Shown here one piece after another: positions 1 to 6,196 of a stretch of DNA of 6,534 nt. Source of the DNA: an uncultured Clostridia bacterium (lineage in GTDB: Bacteria; Bacillota; Clostridia; Oscillospirales; CAG-272); contig CALGCW010000205.1 of NCBI GenBank assembly GCA_937884385.1, positions 1 to 6,534 on the forward strand, given 5' to 3'. The translations under genes were made by a program, and so were the position numbers. The notes below the pieces were generated by a model that saw nothing but the letters and a program-made list of their open reading frames with translations, did not search any database and was not told where the DNA came from. Positions within the stretch are counted from its first letter, which is position 1. Each line of letters opens with the position of its first letter.

Positions 1-20
1 AACAGTGAGAAAATCGTTAT

Positions 21-42
21 GTGTTGTGATGTGTCACAACAC
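21..42. repeat. Core hairpin of the left repeat copy
   Basis: A perfect 9-bp inverted repeat, GTGTTGTGA and TCACAACAC, surrounds a 4-base TGTG loop. The same arms occur at 5159-5180 with a CGTG loop (CACG when read in the orientation that matches this copy). The arms are identical while the loop differs, which suggests the stem is the part being maintained. There is no T-tract after it, so it is not a standard terminator. Confidence 0.8.
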
Positions 43-87
43 AATTTGCGCGAAATTTTAGTGCGAAGCTGATCAAAGCTTTTTTTG

Positions 88-113
88 GTTACTTTTTTCT
101 CGAAAAAAGTAAC
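88..113. repeat. Terminal hairpin of the left repeat copy
   Basis: An 11-bp perfect inverted repeat, GTTACTTTTTT and AAAAAAGTAAC, encloses the loop CTCG. A near-identical hairpin closes the right end of the other copy at 5350-5375, with one mismatched pair there. The stem is A/T-rich and carries no trailing U-run of its own, so a terminator role is unproven. Confidence 0.75.
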
Positions 114-176
114 ACTTCCCAAGCAAAGTAATTTCCTGATAAATCAAAATCTAAAAATATACTGAGGTGTGTTGGA

Positions 177-815
177 ATGAATGAAAAAGAAGAGATAAGA
201 AATTTTGGAGAGAGCGAGGACAAGGAGAGTGGCATTCACACGATAACGATAATTGGGCAGATTGAGGGGCATTTCGTTTCTGACAGCAATCAAAAGAGCA
301 CGAAATACGAGCATCTGATCCCTCTTCTTGTGGCGCTTGAGCAGAGCGAGGAGGTCAGGGGGATCTTGATCGTTCTCAACACGATGGGGGGCGACGTTGA
401 GGCAGGGCTTGGCATTGCGGAGATGATAGCATCAATGAAAAAGCCGACGGTATCTCTTGTTATTGGCGGCTCACACTCCATCGGTGTGCCCATTGCCGTG
501 GCGGCAAAGCGGTCGTTTATCACCCCGAGCGCGACGATGACGCTTCATCCCGTACGCGTGAACGGACTTGTGGTGGGCGCACCGCAGACCTACAATTATT
601 TTGCGGATATGCAGAGGCGGATAGTCGATTTTATTTGCAGAAACAGCCGCGCAGAGTCCAAAAGAATAAACGAGCTTATGATGCGCCCTGATATGATCGC
701 GACGGACGTCGGATCGGTGCTTGAGGCGAGCGAGGCAGTGGAAAACGGTCTTATCGATCGAGTTGGAGGATTGGCCGATGCGCTAAGTGAGCTTCGCAGT
801 ATGATGGAAGACTGA
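177..815 (+). CDS. tepA: ClpP-family serine protease, TepA type (translocation-enhancing protein)
   Basis: The product is a 212-residue member of the ClpP/crotonase fold, closest in motif pattern to TepA (YmfB) of Bacillus and Clostridia. TepA has been linked to protein export and is thought to act as a cytoplasmic peptidase. Visible landmarks are the oxyanion-strand region LNTMGGDVEAGLGIAEMI (residues 67-84), the nucleophile region GGSHSIGVPIA with Ser101 as probable nucleophile, and TLHPVR with His124 as probable base. The triad Asp is less certain: Asp177 in ATDVG is two positions off the Asp of classical ClpP by simple alignment. The C-terminal EAVENGLID is typical of the family. There is no signal peptide. 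The ATG is set by GAGGTG at 164-169, seven bases upstream. An internal promoter follows, so it is probably transcribed apart from hprK. Canonical ClpP1 is less likely because the classical ClpP active-site contexts are altered. Confidence 0.85.
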   Translation: MNEKEEIRNFGESEDKESGIHTITIIGQIEGHFVSDSNQKSTKYEHLIPLLVALEQSEEVRGILIVLNTMGGDVEAGLGIAEMIASMKKPTVSLVIGGSHSIGVPIAVAAKRSFITPSATMTLHPVRVNGLVVGAPQTYNYFADMQRRIVDFICRNSRAESKRINELMMRPDMIATDVGSVLEASEAVENGLIDRVGGLADALSELRSMMED

Positions 816-841
816 TTTTTTAGACAAATTACAACTTTCTC

Positions 842-870
842 TTGCAATTGGCAAAAAAGATTGGTATAAT
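842..870 (+). promoter_or_regulatory. Housekeeping sigma promoter for hprK
   Basis: TTGCAA (842-847) is followed by a 17-base spacer and a perfect TATAAT (865-870). A TG dinucleotide at 862-863 gives an extended -10. A second TATAAT sits at 874-879, close behind the first. Transcription should begin near 877, leaving a leader of about 64 bases. That leader contains a short hairpin, GGATA and TATCC (882-894), and a GC-rich imperfect stem between about 901 and 926, just before the ribosome binding site AAGAGG (930-935). Confidence 0.75.
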
Positions 871-940
871 CAATATAATAGGGATATTATATCCGAAATC
901 GCGCGCGGAAAAGCAAAATTTCGCGCAGAAAGAGGCGTAA

Positions 941-1882
941 ATGAAAAACCATCTTTATTCCATATCGCTCGACAGGCTCATTGACGAGCTTCAATTAGAA
1001 GAAGTATATATGCCCTCTCCCGCAAGAGAGATACTTATAACAAACAAGGAGGTCAACAGACCCGGTCTTGCGCTTGCGGGCTTTTTGACCGTGTTTGAAC
1101 CTACGAGGATCCACGTAATAGGACGCGCGGAGATGCAGTATCTTTACGAGATAGGTCCGGATCTTCGCGACGCGCGTCTCGATGCGTTCTTTGCACAGCA
1201 CCCCGTTGCAGTGATCATCACCACCAATTTTGATATAGGTGAGGAGATACTTGGACCCGCCAAAAAGTACGGTGTTCCGATACTTCGCTCAAAGGAGAAG
1301 ACGAGCCCGATGATGGCAACGCTTATTGCGTCGCTCAATACCCACCTTGCAAACAGGATCACTCAACACGGCGTTCTTGTTGAGGTGTACGGCGAGGGTG
1401 TGCTTATTCTCGGAGACAGCGGAATCGGTAAGAGTGAAACTGCCATTGCACTCGTTGAGCGTGGACACCGTCTGATTGCCGACGACGCGGTGGAGATAAA
1501 GCGCGTATCCGCAAAGACGCTTGTGGGAACTGCGCCCGATCTTATCCGCCACTACGTTGAGCTTCGCGGGATCGGTATAATCGACGTTCGACGCATCTAC
1601 GGTATGGGTGCGGTTAAGATGAGCGAAAAGATCGACCTTGTTATCCATCTTGAGCCCTGGCAGGAGGGCAAGATGTACGATCGCTTCGGACTTGACGATC
1701 AGACCTATAATATACTCGGTATCGACGTGCCGTCGATAACCGTTCCCGTTCGTCCCGGACGAAGCCTTCCCATCATCCTTGAGATCGCGGCGATGAACCA
1801 CCGCCAGAAGAAGATGGGATATAACACCGCAGAGGAGCTTGAAAAGGAGCTTCTTAGAAAATTTGAGGAAGAAAACGTATAA
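941..1882 (+). CDS. hprK: HPr kinase/phosphorylase
   Basis: This bifunctional enzyme phosphorylates the phosphocarrier HPr on its regulatory serine using ATP or pyrophosphate, and removes that phosphate by phosphorolysis. In Firmicutes this controls CcpA-dependent catabolite repression and sugar uptake. At 313 residues the length is normal. The N-terminal domain covers about residues 1-130. The catalytic domain shows HGV (His143), the Walker A loop GDSGIGKS (158-165), the acidic pair Asp181-Asp182, the family signature LRGIGIIDVRRIYG (208-221) and the late loop VRPGR (270-274). All key elements are intact, so the enzyme should be active in both directions. The ATG lies five bases after AAGAGG, behind a strong promoter. 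The stop is only two bases before the next start, so translational coupling is likely. The common Clostridial neighbours (murB, rapZ, yvcK, whiA) are absent on the visible side. Confidence 0.97.
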   Translation: MKNHLYSISLDRLIDELQLEEVYMPSPAREILITNKEVNRPGLALAGFLTVFEPTRIHVIGRAEMQYLYEIGPDLRDARLDAFFAQHPVAVIITTNFDIGEEILGPAKKYGVPILRSKEKTSPMMATLIASLNTHLANRITQHGVLVEVYGEGVLILGDSGIGKSETAIALVERGHRLIADDAVEIKRVSAKTLVGTAPDLIRHYVELRGIGIIDVRRIYGMGAVKMSEKIDLVIHLEPWQEGKMYDRFGLDDQTYNILGIDVPSITVPVRPGRSLPIILEIAAMNHRQKKMGYNTAEELEKELLRKFEEENV

Positions 1883-1884
1883 AT

Positions 1885-2676
1885 ATGAGCAAGGAATACA
1901 ATAATTACGGTGCGATATCTGCCGTATACGACAAGATAAATTCATCCGTCGATTACAAAAGATGGGCGGATTTCTTTGAGGCGTGCTTTGACCGATATCT
2001 TAAGGAGAGACCCGAGCTTGTGCTTGATCTTGCCTGCGGAACGGGCAGTATGACCTTTGAGCTTGCGAGCAGAGGCTATGATATGATAGGCATTGATTCA
2101 AGCCCGGACATGCTTGCTGTGGCTATGGAGAGAAAATATGACCTTGAGCTTCCGCACGACGTTCTGCTCTTGCTTCAGGATATGACGGAATTTGAGCTTT
2201 ATGGCACGGTAGGCGCGATAAGCTGCTGTCTCGACAGTATAAATTATCTGACCGAGGACGGCGACGCGAGAAGGTGCTTCTCTCTCGTACATAATTATCT
2301 TGACCCCGACGGACTCTTTCTCTTTGACGTAAATACCCCGTATAAATTCGAAAACGTTTACGGAAAAAGCACTTACGTCTATGACGAGGAGGACTGCGGC
2401 GGCGACAGCTTTCTTATCTGGCAGAACTACTATGACAGGGAGAGCTGTGTGTGCGATTTTGCGCTTACTGTATTTGAAAAGGGTGAGGGCGGTGCGTATT
2501 TCCGCCGCGACGAGCATCAGTATGAGAGATGCTATTCAAAGGAAGAGCTTACGAATATGCTCACCGATTGCGGCTTTGAGGTGCTTGGGTTTTTCGACGA
2601 GCCTGATCTGAACAAGCAAAGCACAGACCCCTGCGCCGAGCGATGGTACGTAGCGGCGAGGGCTAAAAAGAATTAA
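1885..2676 (+). CDS. Class I SAM-dependent methyltransferase, substrate unknown
   Basis: This 263-residue protein has a Rossmann-fold methyltransferase core. Motif I is VLDLACGTGSMTFELASRG (46-64), which binds the methionine part of SAM. The acidic residue ending strand beta2 is in MIGID (Asp71), probably contacting the ribose. The next segment is LLLQDMTEFEL (95-105), and CCLDSINYL (114-122) forms the post-motif strand. The overall pattern matches the small-molecule methyltransferase group (Methyltransf_25/11 type) rather than DNA or rRNA enzymes, but no residue identifies a substrate. The C-terminal half, with many Tyr, Asp and Cys residues, resembles the beta-rich insert seen in related Clostridial proteins of unknown role. 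It begins two bases after the hprK stop with only a distant GAGGA (1865-1869), so its translation probably depends on ribosomes finishing hprK. Any functional tie to HPr is speculative. Confidence 0.9.
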   Translation: MSKEYNNYGAISAVYDKINSSVDYKRWADFFEACFDRYLKERPELVLDLACGTGSMTFELASRGYDMIGIDSSPDMLAVAMERKYDLELPHDVLLLLQDMTEFELYGTVGAISCCLDSINYLTEDGDARRCFSLVHNYLDPDGLFLFDVNTPYKFENVYGKSTYVYDEEDCGGDSFLIWQNYYDRESCVCDFALTVFEKGEGGAYFRRDEHQYERCYSKEELTNMLTDCGFEVLGFFDEPDLNKQSTDPCAERWYVAARAKKN

Positions 2677-2699
2677 CCGAATTAACTAATAGCACAAAA

Positions 2700-2705
2700 A
2701 GGGGG
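2700..2705 (+). promoter_or_regulatory. Ribosome binding site that decides a TTG start
   Basis: AGGGGG lies nine bases before TTG at 2715. The first ATG in frame falls at codon 21, just after the lipobox cysteine, and would remove the whole signal peptide. The site and the signal peptide together make TTG the better start. Confidence 0.7.
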
Positions 2706-2714
2706 AAATTACAA

Positions 2715-4028
2715 TTGAAAAGGACAATATCTCTCTTAATATTGATATCTCTTTGTATAACGCTTTTTTCGTGTATGCCCAATCTCAAAAAGTTTGCGGT
2801 GAAGTTTGCGGATGATAAGGTCATATTCAGCGAAGAGGTAAAAAGCAGCGAGGAATATCAAAAATTTTTGAAGGATGTCAACAGCTTTGCAATAAAGCTT
2901 GCAGCTTCAATGAACGCGAGTATCGGTGAGGGCTCGAGCTTTTGCATCTCGCCCGTATCTGCGTATATGTCGCTTGCCATTGCTTGCGAGATATCTGATG
3001 AAGCGACCCGCGAAGAGATACTTCAAGGTCTTAATATTACCTATGACGAGATGAGGGCAATGACGAAATACCTTCACGCGAGCCTTAACGAAAAATACAC
3101 CCTTACAGACGGCTTTGAGGAAGAAAAGACTTCTGGGTATTCTCAGCTTTCAAGCTCTGTTTGGGTAAGAGAGGGCACAAAGCTTAAGCAAGACGCGGTG
3201 GATGCTCTTTCCTCGGACTATATGTGCGACGTTTACCGAGCATCATTTATTGACAGAACTGCAAAAAAGATGATAAATCAGTACGTTGAATACAAAACTC
3301 ACGGCGTTTCTGACGGAGATCTTGACTTTGCCGCCGATACTTCCCTTGCGATAATCAGTACTTTTTACGTCAAGGAGATCTGGGACAGCATCGGCAGGGG
3401 TATGTCGCTTTCTCTCGATTACCACAGCTTTAAAAACAGCGACGGAAGCATCACGCAGACTCCCCTTCTTCTCGGTCACTACGAGCAAGGAAGGGTATAC
3501 GAGACCTCGGCTTTCTCAACCTTTTATATTGACACTGTCAACGGATACAGGCTGCATTTTCTGATTCCCGCGGAGCAGAAGACCGTATCCGACGTATTTA
3601 CCGAAAGAAACATCAATTGGATCATAAACATTAAGGATTATTCCCGCGTTGACGAGCAAGCGCTTGAGCTTCATTACACGAGAATTCTTTTCCCCGAATT
3701 TGAGGTCTCATACAGCGGAACGCTGAATGACGTTCTTACAAACGATCTTTCCGTTAACAGACTTTTTTCGAAGAACGGCGCGAGCTTTGATTCCCTTACG
3801 AGCGATCCCGTGACCTGCAGGAGCATAATACACAAGTGCGATCTCAAGGTCAAAGCTAACGGCTTTGACGGTACGCCTGTAGCCGGCGTGGGAGAGCCGG
3901 CGCCCGAAGCTCCCGAGGGATACGTCAAGGTCTACCACGAATATTTTGTTGAGCGTTCGTTCGGATTTATCATAACCGACCCCTGCGGTACGATCGTCTA
4001 TGCGGGTGCGGTAAACGATCTTAATTAA
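2715..4028 (+). CDS. Serpin-family lipoprotein with an atypical reactive-loop hinge
   Basis: This 437-residue exported protein starts with a basic N-terminus and a hydrophobic stretch ending in the lipobox LFSC, with Cys20 the predicted lipidation site, so it should be anchored outside the membrane. Serpin landmarks appear in order: NSFAIKL..SSFCISPVSAYMSLAIA (about 56-90), the NQYVEYKTHG helix (188-197), AIISTFYVKEIWD (212-224, matching the family's N-A-hydrophobic-F-K-G-x-W block), LHFLIP (280-285), ILFPEFEVSY (324-333), the HKCDLKVK strand before the loop (373-380) and the C-terminal block ERSFGFIITDPCGTIVYAGAV. The hinge, normally E-x-G-T-E-A-A-A-A-T, reads D-G-T-P-V-A-G-V-G (385-393) and is followed by a Pro/Glu-rich loop (394-402). 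This casts doubt on loop insertion and so on classical protease trapping. The fold assignment is firm, but inhibitor activity and target are not. It lies 15 bases before the MBL gene and is probably co-transcribed with it. Confidence 0.88.
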   Translation: MKRTISLLILISLCITLFSCMPNLKKFAVKFADDKVIFSEEVKSSEEYQKFLKDVNSFAIKLAASMNASIGEGSSFCISPVSAYMSLAIACEISDEATREEILQGLNITYDEMRAMTKYLHASLNEKYTLTDGFEEEKTSGYSQLSSSVWVREGTKLKQDAVDALSSDYMCDVYRASFIDRTAKKMINQYVEYKTHGVSDGDLDFAADTSLAIISTFYVKEIWDSIGRGMSLSLDYHSFKNSDGSITQTPLLLGHYEQGRVYETSAFSTFYIDTVNGYRLHFLIPAEQKTVSDVFTERNINWIINIKDYSRVDEQALELHYTRILFPEFEVSYSGTLNDVLTNDLSVNRLFSKNGASFDSLTSDPVTCRSIIHKCDLKVKANGFDGTPVAGVGEPAPEAPEGYVKVYHEYFVERSFGFIITDPCGTIVYAGAVNDLN

Positions 4029-4043
4029 AAAGGAGGACTCCAT

Positions 4044-5039
4044 ATGGCTTGGAACAACACGAAAAAGAACAAAAAGAAGCAGAAGGAAAAGGCTTTCAAA
4101 AGAATAATGAAAGCTATTTTCGGCAAAACTCTGCCCCTCGTTATGATACTTATTTTACTGCTTGGAGTCGCATTCTGGCTCTGCTATCAGCAGTTTCCTC
4201 CCGTTCGTGAGTTCGTCGACGGGCTTGGTATATTCACGACCACGACCACTCGCCCGCAGGTGCCGATAGTTGACCCCGAGGGCAAGCTGCTCAGCGTTCA
4301 TTACATAGATGTCGGTCAAGGAGACGCGACCTTGCTCAAGACGCCCGACGGAAGTGTGCTTATCGACTGCAGTGAGCCCGAATACGGCGAGGATATCGTT
4401 GCTTATCTCGCCTCGCAGGGTGTGACGGAGCTTGAATACTTCATCATCACTCACCCCGATGAGGACCACATGGGTGCGGCGGCTTACATCATCAACAATA
4501 TGACCGTTAAAAAGGTCATTATGAACGGGCAGACAAAGAACACGAGATTCTTTGAAAATACTCTCGATGCAATGGAGGAGCGAGGCGTTGAGGGTGAGGT
4601 GCTCGGTCCCGGTGACCGCCTTGAGATAGGCGCGCTCCGACTTGATTTCCTTGGCCCTTACAGCATTGAGCATTCCACCGCGAAGTGGAACAACTCAAGC
4701 CTTATTATCCACGCGATCTACGGCGAAACGAGCTTCCTCTTTACGGGAGACGCCGAGGAGGCGGGCGAAGAGGACCTTCTTGAGCATCACAGAGGTGAGC
4801 TTGATTGCGACGTCTTCCAGGCGGGACATCACGGCTCAAGCACCTCAAACTCGCAGGAGCTTATCGACGCGGCAACGCCCTCGCATATCGTAATTTCCTG
4901 CGGAGAGGGCAATTCCTACGGACATCCCCACCAAGAGGCTCTTGACCGCTTTGAAGCAAGCGGTGCAGAGATCCATCGCACCGATAAGGAAGGCACGATA
5001 GTCTTTACCTCCGACGGAAATACGGTCACTAAAAACTAA
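4044..5039 (+). CDS. Membrane-anchored metallo-beta-lactamase-fold hydrolase, ComEC C-terminal-domain type
   Basis: This 331-residue protein has a very basic N-terminus (Lys-rich, about 6-28), one membrane segment (about 30-48), a Thr-rich linker (TTTTT near 65-69) and an outward-facing MBL domain. The domain opens with HYIDVGQGDATLLKTPDGSVLIDC (86-109). The metal motif is THPDEDHMG (His137, Asp141, His142), followed by LFTGDAEEAGE (Asp236), AGHHGSS (His262, His263) and GHPHQEAL (His294, His296). This is the pattern of the nuclease-like domain at the end of the DNA-uptake protein ComEC, but here it stands alone with no competence channel. Proteins of this type are often annotated as 'ComEC/Rec2-related' or 'MBL fold metallo-hydrolase'. 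The metal ligands are intact, so hydrolase activity, perhaps on nucleic acid or another phosphoester, is plausible, but the substrate is unknown. A strong AGGAGG (4031-4036) lies seven bases before the ATG. Confidence 0.92.
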   Translation: MAWNNTKKNKKKQKEKAFKRIMKAIFGKTLPLVMILILLLGVAFWLCYQQFPPVREFVDGLGIFTTTTTRPQVPIVDPEGKLLSVHYIDVGQGDATLLKTPDGSVLIDCSEPEYGEDIVAYLASQGVTELEYFIITHPDEDHMGAAAYIINNMTVKKVIMNGQTKNTRFFENTLDAMEERGVEGEVLGPGDRLEIGALRLDFLGPYSIEHSTAKWNNSSLIIHAIYGETSFLFTGDAEEAGEEDLLEHHRGELDCDVFQAGHHGSSTSNSQELIDAATPSHIVISCGEGNSYGHPHQEALDRFEASGAEIHRTDKEGTIVFTSDGNTVTKN

Positions 5040-5047
5040 TATAAAAA

Positions 5048-5061
5048 GGAGCGAGAGCTCC
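5048..5061 (+). other. Short hairpin after the plus-strand operon
   Basis: GGAGC and GCTCC pair around a GAGA loop directly after the MBL stop codon. The next bases are ACGATAGGG with no T-run, so it does not meet the usual rule for an intrinsic terminator. It may protect the mRNA end, or it may just be chance. The clear terminator candidate lies further on, at 5483-5514. Confidence 0.35.
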
Positions 5062-5158
5062 ACGATAGGGAGAAGTGACAAAGAAAGGGTTTTCGCTTTT
5101 TTGAAAAAAAGCTCGCAAAAAACTTTTATCAGCTTCGCGGCAAGATTTTGCGCAAATT

Positions 5159-5180
5159 GTGTTGTGACGTGTCACAACAC
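5159..5180. repeat. Left-arm hairpin of the palindromic element
   Basis: Perfect 9-bp arms GTGTTGTGA and TCACAACAC enclose a CGTG loop. It is the counterpart of 21-42, but the surrounding element is inverted there. Confidence 0.8.
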
Positions 5181-5268
5181 AAAACGATTTTCTCCCTTGT
5201 CGAAAATCTGCAATTTGCTACTCTTATGCATAGCCGAAAGCTAAATAAAAGGCTTTTGTGCAGCAGTA

Positions 5269-5310
5269 GTAAATTTTCGATAAAATGCTCGCATTTTATC
5301 GAAAATTTAC
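5269..5310. repeat. Right-arm hairpin: perfect 20-bp inverted repeat
   Basis: Twenty bases at 5269-5288, beginning GTAAATTTTCG, are the exact reverse complement of 5291-5310, separated only by TC. This is the strongest hairpin in the window. It occupies the position in the right arm that mirrors the GTGTTGTGA hairpin of the left arm, though the two hairpins have unrelated sequences. No T-run follows on either strand, which argues against a standard terminator. Confidence 0.85.
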
Positions 5311-5349
5311 GCAAAATCCCCACAAACCCAAGCGACAAAAGCTTTTTTG

Positions 5350-5375
5350 GTTAATTTTTTCTCGAAAAAAGTAAC
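5350..5375. repeat. Right terminal hairpin of the palindromic element
   Basis: GTTAATTTTTT and AAAAAAGTAAC pair around CTCG with a single mismatch. It is the counterpart of the perfect hairpin at 88-113; the A at 5354 replaces the C that pairs there. Confidence 0.7.
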
Positions 5376-5482
5376 ACTTCTTAAGCAAAGTAACTTCCCG
5401 CTAAATCAAAATTTGGATGCGGGCAGACACGCGGTGCTTTGGCGCTGTTGCGGATAAAGTTTTGCTTACTCAATATAGAACA

Positions 5483-5514
5483 AATCGGCAGAGTGAAGCT
5501 TCACTCTGCCGATT
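5483..5514. terminator. Bidirectional intrinsic terminator between convergent operons
   Basis: A perfect 32-bp palindrome folds as a 14-bp stem (AATCGGCAGAGTGA and its complement) with an AGCT loop. On the plus strand it is followed by T-rich CTTTATTGTTTGGTTTTT. On the minus strand it is followed by TGTTCTATATTG directly after the stem's own terminal T's. It lies 56 bases beyond the stop of the minus-strand transporter gene and between two converging transcription units, the usual place for a shared terminator. The T-run is better on the plus strand. Confidence 0.75.
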
Positions 5515-5570
5515 CTTTATTGTTTGGTTTTTATAATAAGCATAACACGCCTTGGGCGGATCCTTATATT

Positions 5571-6158
5571 TTACTTTTTCTTTCTCAGGTTGAGAACTCT
5601 GACTATTGCGGGACAAAGGACGATGTTCGTGACGAGCTCGAAGATGAAATTTCCGCCGACGAGTCCAAGGAACATATATTCTATTGCCGAGCCAAAGCCG
5701 TATGCAAGTCCCCATTCCTCAATAGTTTTAAAGAAGAACACAAAGCCGCCTATAAGGAACACTCCCGTGTTGACTATGGGGCATATGATAGCCGCGGCAA
5801 ACACCGCAAGATATGTATTCTTCTCTTTGAGAAGGTCATACACAAGTCCTGCGCAGAGACCGCAGAGCGTGCCCTTTGCCAAAACGGTGATCACCGTTCC
5901 GATGGCATTAACGGTCAAAAACGCAGTTGCATCGCCGTTAAGAAGCACTACCATTCCGAATACGAATCCGAGCCACGCGCTGATCTTTGGTCCGCACATT
6001 GCCGCGCCAATGACTATAGGCATTAGCACAAGGCTGCACTGGAAGGGTCCAAGTCGCACGAACGCGCCCATAAACTGCAATATTATGACGAGTGCCGTCA
6101 TTACCGCAGCGAGCACAAGGGTCTCGGTTGACATTCGTTTGTTGTTTGTTTTTAACAT
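5571..6158 (-). CDS. ECF transporter S component, probably for pantothenate
   Basis: This 195-residue, very hydrophobic protein has about five to six membrane segments, with a short basic start and a basic end (LRKKK). It fits the substrate-binding (S) subunits of energy-coupling factor vitamin transporters: FVRLGPFQCSLVLMPIVIGAAMCGPKISAWLGFVFG (about 33-68) matches the family's conserved 'P-hydrophobic-I-GA..GP..GA..G..FG' block, and an AxxxALV-type first helix precedes it. S components work with a shared EcfA/EcfA'/EcfT module, which is not in the window. Specificity is inferred from context: coaX lies directly upstream on the same strand, which points to pantothenate; the sequence alone does not prove it. 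The ATG is set by AAGGAG (6165-6170), six bases away. Transcription should stop at the palindrome at 5483-5514. The alternative is an S component for another vitamin or precursor. Confidence 0.88.
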   Translation of the reverse strand: MLKTNNKRMSTETLVLAAVMTALVIILQFMGAFVRLGPFQCSLVLMPIVIGAAMCGPKISAWLGFVFGMVVLLNGDATAFLTVNAIGTVITVLAKGTLCGLCAGLVYDLLKEKNTYLAVFAAAIICPIVNTGVFLIGGFVFFFKTIEEWGLAYGFGSAIEYMFLGLVGGNFIFELVTNIVLCPAIVRVLNLRKKK

Positions 6159-6196
6159 AAATTACTCCTTGCTGTCGTTTGATCTCTCAATACAAC

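Larger units (their letters stand above)
1..150. repeat. Partial copy of an interspersed hairpin-rich repeat, cut by the window edge
   Basis: This non-coding stretch is a second copy of the element at 5068-5412. Bases 7-59 match the reverse complement of 5142-5194 with about six differences by eye. Bases 87-150 match 5349-5412 in direct orientation at about 58 of 64 positions. It contains two hairpins, at 21-42 and 88-113. The similarity fades just before the ribosome binding site of the gene at 177. The other half of the element, if present, lies left of the window. I see no convincing promoter for the downstream gene here. What the repeat does is unknown. Confidence 0.8.
5068..5412. repeat. 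Near-symmetric palindromic repeat element of about 345 bp
   Basis: The element reads as a large imperfect palindrome centred near 5240. Its inner stem pairs about 5198-5230 (GTCGAAAAT, TTGCTACT, TGCATAGCC) with about 5250-5283 (GGCTTTTGTGCAGCAGTAGT, AAATTTTCGAT). Each arm then carries its own hairpin, at 5159-5180 on the left and 5269-5310 on the right. Outer arms pair again: GATTTTGCGCAAATT (left) with AATTTACGCAAAATC (right), and CTTTTTTGAAAAAAAGC with the hairpin at 5350-5375. A partial copy is at 1-150. The boundaries are estimates from where similarity ends. It has no transposase and the small ORFs in it are by-products of the symmetry. It resembles a MITE or BIME-like non-autonomous element; the class is an inference. 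Confidence 0.75.

Noticed and set aside
1..150. CRISPR array or phage attachment site from the repeated hairpins
   Set aside because: There are no regularly spaced direct repeats or spacers, no cas genes, no integrase and no tRNA.
152..163. TATACT (158-163) as a -10 box for tepA
   Set aside because: A start about seven bases downstream would fall in or after the ribosome site, leaving no usable leader, and no -35 is seen at the right distance.
1289..1945. Long minus-strand open frame of 218 codons opposite hprK
   Set aside because: It lies antisense to an intact, well-conserved hprK, matches no known family by eye, and runs across the hprK/methyltransferase junction.
5048..5061. Intrinsic terminator directly after the MBL gene
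   Set aside because: The stem is only 5 bp and no T-run follows, so it is recorded only as a hairpin.
5129..5354. Small open frames on both strands inside the repeat element (68-69 codons)
   Set aside because: They lack convincing ribosome sites, mirror each other through the palindrome and have no recognisable domain; best explained as by-products of repeat symmetry.
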